This document shows, piece by piece, positions 1 through 7,786 of a stretch of 13,718 nt of DNA. The stretch spans positions 1 to 13,718 of the forward strand of contig JABYQS010000766.1 of the NCBI GenBank assembly GCA_022592435.1, read 5' to 3'. Source of the stretch: Cerioporus squamosus. Taxonomy: Eukaryota; Basidiomycota; Agaricomycetes; Polyporales; Polyporaceae. The notes below the pieces were generated by a model. It saw nothing but the letters and a program-made list of their open reading frames with translations. It did not search any database and was not told where the DNA came from. The position numbers and the translations under genes were made by a program. Positions within the stretch are counted from its first letter, which is position 1, and each line of letters opens with the position of its first letter.

Positions 1-354
1 AACGAGCGACGTGCACGGATGATCCTGCAAGCACGGACTCCCCACGACGCGCGATCCTCCGGTGTGTTCAAATTCTCGGGTTGTATCTTCTCGACAACGT
101 CGCCATCCGCTCCGCCAGACAGGTGCGCCATTGCTCCGAGGTTTGCGGCCATTCGAACCGTTGTGCGATGCGTCAGCTCTGAATGAACTGCCGGGCCCTC
201 CCGACAAATCAGGCGCCCGTCGCTCGTCTTCGTCATTCTCGCATTGCGCAATGTCAGCGTGGCCGAGGGGCCCTTCCCCACTCGGACGGCCAATCGGCGA
301 GGAACGGGGACATGGAGATATGAAAGAAGAGGAGCGAGGATTCACGATATACCG

Positions 355-437
355 GTGAGTGCGAGCGCGCCGACTCTGAGGCGGGTGGAGAGTCACTGGT
401 CACTAGCGTGGCGACTAACGTCCCTCGTATGTTCTAG
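355..437 (+). other. Intron-like segment (donor, branch site, acceptor)
   Basis: An 83-nt segment begins GTGAGT, carries GACTAACG (a strong CTAAC branch site) about 20 nt before its end, and finishes GTTCTAG. These three signals at this spacing are what basidiomycete introns look like. Removing it joins frame 62-354 to 438-534, leaving a 129-codon open frame that has no early ATG (the first in-frame codon at 62 is GTG) and an unrecognised Arg/Ser-rich product. It could equally be an intron in a 5' leader or a non-coding transcript, or a chance match. No protein family supports the flanking exons. Confidence 0.35.
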
Positions 438-1073
438 CCAGAGCCCAGCCCGGAGCACGGAAGATGCGACGACGACAAGGCTCTACCTAGGCTCGCTGCT
501 GGCACACTGTGGTGGGCGGGGTCCGACTTCTTGACCACCCATCAGTCATCACGGTGCGCGCCCTCCGTCTTCTCGAACTCGCCGGCGCTTCTGCGGCACC
601 GCTTCTCGGACACCGACGAAAAAAATTTGCACGTACGTGCAGTCTCCGCGTCAGCGTCCCATAGTACGATCCTGTTTCGCGTCTGCTTGCGGTTATCATT
701 GCAGCCGTCTCTTGGAGTGCGATTGCGACTGAGAGAATCCGCATCAATCATGGCCCTACGTGCGGGCTTCCGCCGACCTAACCACGCCGCGCAGCCAGGA
801 GCGAAGGCCCACCAGTGACCGGCGAGGCTTGGGCGGGCGGTCGGAGAGAAGCCTGCTACTGCAGTACACCAGCGGGATTCGGGAACAGCCAGGACGATAC
901 AGTAATCAGTGCCACCTCGCCGTCCGTACGATGCACTCCTCCGGTTGGAGTGTTACCGTCCGCAGGGGGCTCCGTGCTTCTATCCACCCGCGTGTCGTAA
1001 GTGCATCGGCGATCGTGCGCTCCTATCAGGCATGGTTGTGATGCGTGGTCGCACGAGCGTCGAACCCGCCGTG

Positions 1074-1178
1074 CCTGCGTCTGCGCCTGCGTCTGCGTCG
1101 TCGACGTTAGCCTGCCAGCAAGGGGACGGGTGCAGATGACGCACGGCTCGGACGCAGGACGCAGGACGCAGGCGCAGG
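1074..1178. repeat. Facing CTGCGTC / GACGCAG short-repeat arrays
   Basis: Positions 1074-1106 are built from CTGCGTC-type units (with TGCGCC variants), and 1151-1178 from three perfect GACGCAG units followed by GCGCAGG. The two units are reverse complements, so the blocks face each other across about 44 nt and could pair into a long imperfect hairpin. Each block alone looks like a microsatellite-scale array made by slippage. No terminal inverted repeat or target duplication was seen. Confidence 0.75.
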
Positions 1179-3267
1179 TTGGCGTCATTCGTTTGATGGC
1201 CCGGTGTCAACGATGTGGACGTCTCAGTCACAGTGCGGGCATTTGCGTGTAGCTGGCAGGTGCCAGCGGAGTAGGCGAGAGAAGACACCGAACCGAGTCT
1301 TGGAGGGGCTCAGGGGGCGAAGAAGGCGTCAGTCACCTGGGTAGAGGGCCGCCTGGCGTACCTGGCGACCGGTCGCAGTCCAAAACGCGCCCGCCCTGGG
1401 TCCTGCATGCTGCAATGCCAGCACGAGGACCGGGAGGATGGCGAACGGTGCCTGGCACGTCCTCGCTGTCGCCGCCCATGCGGATGGTGGACGCGAAGCC
1501 TCCGCCGCGCCCGGAGCGTCCCACGCCGAGCGAGCAGACGTGCTCCCGCCTGCGAACGCCCGAGGTCGGGCGGGGGAACAGGCGGCGAGTCGGGAAGGTG
1601 CACGACCATCGTCGTATGGCTCTGTGCGTGCTAACGCAGCCGCTATATATTCCGCAGACGAAAGGTAGCGGTCGAAAAATCGGCGGGGCGGACACCCGGA
1701 AGACGGGGAGCTTCTTGCGGGTGTCCGGGCTCCGGAGGAGTTCTCTGGGCTCGTGCACCTACAAGGTTCTGGGGTGAAGCGCATCAGGCGTTCTATGCCA
1801 GCGCTGGACGGTCGTATTGGGGCCATCGACCCTGAGGTGCGACGGTGGTGGCGCGGACGAGTATCCGTGCGCTCGCAGGCAGGTTGCGCTATCAGGGATT
1901 CTGCCGATGAGGTCGGGAGAAGCCTGCACTTCTGGCGCCCGGAGTGTCCGAATACCCACTTTGGGTCTCTGGGCGAGCGGAATGACGGCTGTCCTTGGAC
2001 TGCGAAGACGGACAGCACGGCGACGCAGCAGGGCCACGGGGGGATGATGACCGACCGGCGACCGCTGGGGGATATTATCTCCGTTAGGTGCGTGTGGATG
2101 CCTGGGTCAGCTGGGGCGTGCTGCGAGCAGGTGCCAGGGAGCGAGGGCCGCAGGAGCTGGGTGTCAAGCTACAGACAGGGTGGCCGTGATTTTGAAACAC
2201 GATCAGGTAGTTGACAATTGCCAGGTACTGGTACTGTTCTGTGGACGGGCAGACGCTCACCTGCCAGCCTATCCACGATATTCGTCATCTATGCATTCAC
2301 TAGGGAGCTTGCGGAGACGCAGACGGCGTGCAGGTGCAGGTGGGAGCGCGAGCCTGCGGGCGAGCGTGGCTTGCACTGCGCTCCGATGAGATACGGAGGG
2401 ATGTCCGTGATCGCGCCGCACGCCTTCCAGGAAGAGGACGAGGACCCTTACCGGTCCAATACTCAAGTGTCTCAGACGAGTGTTACCTGTTCGCATCACG
2501 TATATCCTCAACAGCATCCGAGCTTCCCATGAAATACACCATCACTTACTCACCGCGCAGTGCGCCCTCGTGGGTAGCCCAAAGACAGGGAGTTGGGATA
2601 CGCGGACGACGGCCGGTTCGTACTTTCCTCGGATAGATCTGTTTCAAGACGGCCGTGAGGAGTGATTGGGTGGGCATACGGTGGGCCAGAAGCTACGAAC
2701 CCCCCGGAATTGTATCCATTGCGGCACCGCCGGACTGTTCCGATAAACTGACAAGCAATTACGGTGGGTATGCATCACCAGGTCGGACTGCGTGCTGCTG
2801 GCCAGAGCTTGAGCTTGATTTCGAGGGACGACAAGAGGGCGCGGTGATGTCCGTCTTCCCGGATATGTAGCGCGTTGTTCTGTGACTTAAGAGCAGTGCG
2901 TGCACTCTTCTGTCTTGGATGGCCGACGAACGAGCACGAAACGCGGCGAGAGCATGATTGGAGCTATGTCTGGGACTCTGGCCATGGGTGGTTGTGTCGG
3001 CGGAGAGCGAGTTGGCCGCGCGCGGAACAATCTCGCGCGCGATCTCGATCACCGCATCAGCCACTGAGCCTGGCAGACGCCCGAGCGACTCACCGCCCTC
3101 GCCTGCCCGCTCCGAGTCTGCGTCCTCGACAACTTCCCATCTCGTCTCGCCATTCTTGCTGTCTCTTATTGATCCTGTGTCACTTGCTAAGCGTTGGCAC
3201 CACCGCTTTACAACAACACAAACTCGGAGGAGGAAATTCGGGATTCCAGTCGCCGACTAGAGCGAGC

Positions 3268-4769
3268 ATGCATACTGCGTGGACGAAGAAGGGCTCGTCG
3301 CTGCCCTCGGACAGGATCCCATCAAGAACACAGACTCCCCAGCCTGCCAAGGGTAAAGGAAAGGGCAAGGGAAAGGAAGAGGCCCCGCCCAAGAGCAAGG
3401 AGGTCCGCGCGCTCGAGAAGCTGCGCGACGACCTCCGCAATGCGTCAGGCAGGGAGAGAGACCCGAAGGGCGGGTGCTTTTGTCAAGGTGTGTGTCGAGC
3501 TTGCTATGTCATGAATTTTATCATACGTTCTTGCTCTCTGCGAACGGTTAAGTCGGGTGCATTCATTCCGAGAATTTGTCTGCCCGGTCCTCCTGGATGG
3601 CGTCGTGCACAACGGCTATTCGCTCTGCATCATAATTCGGGGAGAGAGCCTGCGACATGTCACATTGGATAGGGGGGATCGAAGTGGTGGCTTCTGCGAC
3701 GATGGTGATTACCTCCAACTGTACACGGTGCATTCACTACGCATTCACTCCGCTTTCCGCTAATGTCCCGGTACTGTGTGTATGCGGACATCGAAGACAG
3801 ACGATAAACATTTGCCTTTCACATTTGCCCCGTTATTCATGCCGATCTTACATCGCTTTAACCTCTCGAAGTGAAGCGACGGCAGTTCTCTGTCTTGCGT
3901 CCGGAAGAGTCTGGCAGCTGCTTTCTTCCCGAAATATCGACCGCATACACCTATCCACTGAGGAACCGAAACATATATCCATGCGGGTGAGCTACAATGT
4001 GGACACGCATGTCCCCCTTCGTGGCAAGCTGTACGACGGCTGGTGGCCGTCGACGCTCTGCGCGATCACACAGAAGACCACGTTCCTTGGACTAGTGGCT
4101 TGAAGCGGTTACGGGGCTTCGGTATATACCCTGGAGGTCAATGGTGTATCTCTTGTTGTACTCGACGACTGTCGTGGAGCTGCTTCTGACCTCCCTTACT
4201 CCCCAGCCCGGATGCACGCACTTTCGACATATAACCCAATATGCCGCTCATGTGGGCTCATCCTCTGCGAACTCAACCTTCCCAACTTCGCCTGTCCACA
4301 CTGCACCGAGGCCCTCCTTACGCCCACCGCGCGCGACGCCCTCATCCAAACGCTCGAATCCCGCATAGACGAGACCCTCGCCAAGGAGGAAGCTGACCGG
4401 CAGCGCCTCATCCAGGAAGCCCGTGCAGCCCAAGGCGCATTCCCCACCCTCTCCGCCGCATCGTCTCGCTCAGGCACCCCTGGGCCAGGCTCGGACGCCC
4501 AGGCGTCCCACCCGGTGAACCAGACGCACAAGGTGCTGTCGCTCGACTCGAAGACCCGGAAAGTCAAGGTCTCGTCGTACACCCCGCCCGCCGTCTCTCG
4601 CACGGCGTCGACAGACAAGATCAAGCAGCAGCCCGAGCCCGAGTACAAGCGCGTCCCGGCGCCACCGGCGGAGGTGCCCTGCTCGTCTGCGCCGCTGAAC
4701 CCTCATCATCGGCCGTGGGCGAACTTACGCGGGCTGAACGTGACATATGTGCCGCCCGGTCGGGCATGA
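3268..4769 (+). CDS. TRIP4/ASC-1/Rqt4-like C2HC5 zinc-finger protein, two exons
   Basis: Exon 1 is 3268-3487 and exon 2 is 4207-4769; joined they give 260 residues with the stop at 4767-4769. The join is in phase (G from exon 1 plus CC from exon 2 makes Ala74) and completes a cysteine-rich finger: C70-F-C72-Q-A-R, then C86-RS-C89, C94, and C103-PH-C106 in the stretch LPNFACPHC. That is the zf-C2HC5 domain of activating signal cointegrator 1. Before it lie a lysine/glycine-rich linker (residues 28-36) and a short helix (VRALEKLRDDL, 46-56). After it come a helix 'TLAKEEADRQRLIQEARAAQ' and a family-like C-terminus with HPVNQ, KVLSLDSKTRKVKV and a final LRGLNVTYVPPGR. In yeast and human, this protein belongs to the RQT/ASCC complex with the helicase Slh1/ASCC3, which splits stalled, ubiquitinated ribosomes; that role is inferred here from family. 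ATG 3268 is chosen because its MHTAWTKKGSS start resembles fungal relatives; the frame is open further upstream. Confidence 0.93.
3488..4206 (+). other. Unusually long (719-nt) intron inside the zinc finger
   Basis: The donor is GTGTGT at 3488 and the acceptor is TTACTCCCCAG ending at 4206, with a branch-like CTTCTGACC just upstream. The flanking exons rebuild an uninterrupted finger, so no further coding exon is expected inside. Retention would add codons up to a stop at 3670-3672 and truncate the finger. Other introns in the window are mostly 48-77 nt, so this one is about ten times longer. It holds an open frame of 148 codons at 3657-4103 (+), with no similarity I recognise. I see no C/D-box snoRNA signature (no RTGATGA box) and no terminal repeats. 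Confidence 0.88.
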
Positions 4770-5773
4770 CGGCGCAGTAGGAAGCTTGGGTGATTGCGTT
4801 CTTCCTTCACGATGCTGTCTCTTTATTTACAGCTTAACAGCTTGGAGACAATCGCCTTAGCGCATTATCCGGTGACTTGTTTGGGTGCGGGGACGCGCTG
4901 CGCTGTTAGCGTACGGCAACCAGCGTTCAGTTCTGTACACGACGGTTCGCCGCCGTCGCCACAATTGACCTCGACGTCATGCAACGCGTGTAGACCGCGC
5001 AGATACGAGGTTTCAAGCCTGATAACGCAGCGTCCGACGTGCCACTGTTCTAACAATACTTCTCCGCCCTCCAACTTCCGATTCTGTATGGCTGAGTCCG
5101 GCCGCTACAATGCCATGGAGAGGTCTGGAGATCTTGTGAACACAGAACCGTCCTGGGTCGCCGGATTGCATCAGCTCCGACGATACCGCGGGAGACTGCG
5201 TGCTCGGTGCGTTTTCGGTCTTTCAACCTTGTTCGCGCTCAGGCAGATGTAACCCACCATTTACAGTGTTCGCCGCATCCCCGCTCACCACTGCTCCATT
5301 TCGCCCGCATCCGCATTTGAGTGACTAGCGCGAGTGTACCTGTGACATAGTCCATACAAGCGTGACTTTCTGTCCGTTCTGCCACAGCGACATGCGCAAA
5401 TCCCTGTTTAGCATCACCAAGACCACACTTCCGTGTCTGCCCTCGTGATCTCGGCCGCACCTAAACCCAGGTGAGCTGCCATCGCTCCGACAGGGAACTC
5501 GAACCTCCAAGCACCTTCCTTCACGCTCAGCAACGCCACGTCGCACAACGCCCGCGATCTTGCGAGTGCGCTGCGGTCGCCGGTGCGTAGCCCAATCAGG
5601 CACTCGTTCGAAGTGCGAGGTCGTGATGCGACCCCACGTCAAGGCCGATCGGTGTATTCAGGTCCCAGGCCACGGCACTCTTGGGGTGTGCCGAGAATGA
5701 AAGAAGCTGATCAGCCCCACACCCACAGCCTGGGGGCCATGTACGCCAGCCAGGACAACTGTTCGCATCTCGC

Positions 5774-5795
5774 ATTCTGCGTTCTGCGTTCTGCG
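5774..5795 (+). repeat. Heptamer tandem repeat (RTTCTGC)x3
   Basis: ATTCTGC is followed by two GTTCTGC units and the first base of a fourth. It is a short slippage-type tandem repeat in non-coding DNA with no visible regulatory meaning. Confidence 0.8.
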
Positions 5796-5987
5796 AAGTT
5801 GCGCTATCGTTGTTACGTCCCCCGCGCGAACGCCGAAGTGTGTGGAGCGTGGGCGGAACCCCGCTGTCGGGGCGTGTCTGACTCATACGCACGGTCGAGC
5901 AGGTACTCGGACAGGAAGGTTGAGTGACAGACGGAAGGGCAGGTGCGTGAAAGGGGGAAGGGGGCGAGCATAGCATCTGTGATACTG

Positions 5988-6493
5988 ATGACCACCCCAG
6001 TGACTGATGCGACTTGCCTGGACGGGAGACAAAGAGGCCGATGGAAGAGCAGGCTGCAGATGGGACGGTGCGCATATGGATATACTAGGTGAGTCGGGAC
6101 CAATCTCGAGAGATGCGAGGTACCGGAGTGCTGACAATGATATCTTCTGCTTTAAGGATCGAATGCACTTGTGATAAATGCGAATATACAACGTCCTCCT
6201 GGAAGCTCAGGGGAATTTATCTGAACTTTGACCGTACAAGTCCGGGACGTACCACACCGACACCGAGTCGGGCGGCGGACACTCCGAGCGGTCACAGTGC
6301 GAAGCCACCGCCCTCTCACGGTTCTCCTTGCGGCTTCAACCTCCTAGCGCAGGGCGCTGTGTTCTCTACCGGCCTGAGAAGCGTCGTGACGGCCCCAAAC
6401 CCTAGAGAAGACTGCAGCCTGTGCGACTACAGCCTGCTCAAGTTCGTTATGAAAAGGTCTGCGAGCGGTGGCCGTCCAACGTTCCATCGATGA
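5988..6493 (+). CDS. Weak spliced ORF, Cys-containing, unrecognised
   Basis: A possible intron at 6089-6156 (GTGAGT donor, GTGCTGACAATG branch site, CTTTAAG acceptor, 68 nt) would join 5988-6088 to 6157-6493 in phase and encode 145 residues. The product has two close cysteine groups, RIECTCDKCEYT and EDCSLCDYS, and a Pro/Ser/Thr-rich middle. I recognise no family, and the acceptor TTTAAG lacks the usual C or T before AG. Without the splice, the frame stays open from GTG 6089 through to 6493, so the splice is not required. Chance ORFs of this size are common in this GC-rich window. It is listed because the intron signals and the open frame agree. Confidence 0.15.
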
Positions 6494-6734
6494 TCCCGCA
6501 TCGAGTGCACCACAGCCACACCACAAGAAGCCGGAAGAGCCATCTCCGCCTCGAAGTAGCGTTCTGGAATTCCTTCACCTTCCATCGCCCGCCTCGCACA
6601 CGCTCAATGCCATCACATCATGCACGAGTCCACGCCGGCGGGCCGCAGACATCACCCCCATTCGTCGTCTCGCCAAGGACCCCCCGAATCCGAGTAGCGG
6701 CTAGCCTGCGCCTGGCTCGGTGTCCCGCGAGTGG

Positions 6735-6749
6735 GTGGCCAGTGGCCAC
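6735..6749. repeat. Small perfect hairpin GTGGCC-AGT-GGCCAC
   Basis: A six-base perfect stem with a three-base loop in non-coding DNA. About 75 bases further on, GGGTGTTCGAACCACTC resembles a tRNA T-arm, and GGCCAGT overlapping this hairpin could pair with the ACTGGCT after it. No A-box or anticodon arm lies between, so it is not called a tRNA. Confidence 0.6.
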
Positions 6750-7007
6750 AGCCTCCGGGGTTAGGACGATGTTGAACAAACAACACGCACCATATCAGGA
6801 AGACAGCGCACCGCCCTGTGGGTGTTCGAACCACTCACTGGCTGTGGCTTGCCATGCTGAAGCGATGTCGCGGCGACGCGCGGGATGCCCAGGCTTGATC
6901 ATCCAATGCCCGGGATCTGATGACGTGTGCTGCGCGTTGATGAGTCCGTCCCTGTCTGTCCCTCGTGGCGGGCAATACAGGGCCACTACTATTAGGATGG
7001 TCACAAT

Positions 7008-7357
7008 GGGACGGGATAGGACGGGATCCCGTCATGGGCGTTCCTGTCCCACCCTCCTCGGCCTCGCCGAATTGGGGCTCCGCTGGTGTCGTGGGTTCAA
7101 TGACTCCCGCTCGGACTCGCGCAGACGGGATAGGAACGCGACATGGACTCAGGACTAGAATATGCGTCGGCAGAGTAGCGATTGCAGGCACGAAGGACCC
7201 GCATGTCGCCGAATCGTCTAGCTCAATGCGTACTATTTGTCAAGGGCTCGGGCACGCTCCCAGTTCTGCGGGCTGTCATCCATGCCATCTACCACCGAGC
7301 GGGGACACAGATAGCACTCCTCAACCTGAAACTATATGGGACGCTATGGGACGCTAT
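7008..7357 (+). repeat. Dispersed GGGACG-type direct repeats with a 14-bp palindrome
   Basis: The 12-mer GACGGGATAGGA occurs at 7010-7021 and again at 7124-7135. GACGGGATCCCGTC at 7020-7033 is a perfect 14-bp palindrome overlapping the first copy. TATGGGACGC is tandemly doubled at 7335-7354 and followed by TAT. All direct copies point the same way. Such clusters of G-rich short repeats occur in subterminal regions of some fungal DNA transposons, but no transposase, terminal inverted repeat or target duplication was found, so the element identity is open. Confidence 0.6.
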
Positions 7358-7786
7358 CTAGGGTCCACTACCCCTCCTCACGCGGTAGTTCAAGTACTAG
7401 ACGCCCGCCAGTTCCGCACTAGGATTGTCGCCCTGCATCCTCAGATGTCCTCATAAATCCGATCAACCAAACGACTGAGTTATACAGACAACACTCGAGC
7501 AAAATATACGATAAACAACTCCACAGCCGAGGAAACAATACATATGCATGCGTAAGAGCGTCTGCGAGATCGTCAGGTCCTCAAGCTTATGCTCACCAGA
7601 GACGGCGCGATAGGATCGTGGTGGTAAGACTGCTGCCGCGTCTTCAGCCTTCTCTTCTTCGGACCCATACGAAACATGCAGGACATACGCGACTCCGATC
7701 CTGACACATGGCTTGCTATGCAGGAGGGTAGCGCAACCGTGGCGTCAAGTCTTCGACGTAGCGTGGTCATATGGTCCCTCTGAATG

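Larger units (their letters stand above)
1..3267. other. Left stretch without a recognisable gene
   Basis: No reading frame here gives a protein I recognise on either strand. The longest open frames (a 229-codon one on the minus strand at 1329-2018 and a 153-codon one on the plus strand at 1753-2214) are Arg/Pro/Ser-rich, overlap other frames, and show no domain or signal peptide, as expected of chance ORFs in GC-rich DNA. Two things stand out: an intron-like segment at 355-437 and facing CTGCGTC/GACGCAG repeats at 1074-1178. The last part, roughly 3120-3267, turns pyrimidine-rich (CTTGCTGTCTCTTATTG and similar runs), which fits the promoter and 5' leader of the TRIP4-like gene; no TATA box is obvious. 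A diverged or decayed gene cannot be excluded. Confidence 0.6.
4770..7786. other. 3-kb stretch between convergent genes, no recognisable gene
   Basis: The stretch lies between the 3' end of the TRIP4-like gene (+) and the 3' end of the coiled-coil gene (-). Both strands contain many overlapping open frames of 60-245 codons with compositionally odd, family-less products. The 245-codon plus-strand frame at 6421-7158 is a Ser/Arg/Pro/His-rich sequence overlapping other frames throughout. Features within are the weak spliced ORF at 5988-6493, a heptamer repeat at 5774-5795, a hairpin at 6735-6749 and the GGGACG repeats at 7008-7357. The first few hundred bases should include the TRIP4-like 3' UTR and the last ones the coiled-coil gene's 3' UTR. 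Confidence 0.55.

Noticed and set aside
1329..2018. 229-codon open frame on the minus strand
   Set aside because: It is Arg/Pro/Ser/Ala-rich, overlaps other long frames on both strands, and has no recognisable domain. GC-rich DNA produces such frames readily.
3488..4206. Intron-encoded C/D-box snoRNA
   Set aside because: No RTGATGA C box was found on the sense strand, and the CTGA matches are isolated.
6737..6847. tRNA-like T-arm (GGGTGTTCGAACCACTC) with a pairable 7-base acceptor stem
   Set aside because: No A-box (TRGYNNARNNG) or anticodon arm lies between, the base at position 8 does not fit, and the span of about 110 nt would need a large intron. The match of the stems is probably chance.
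6421..7158. 245-codon open frame on the plus strand
   Set aside because: It has no family resemblance, runs through the repeat cluster at 7008-7135, and overlaps equally long frames on both strands.
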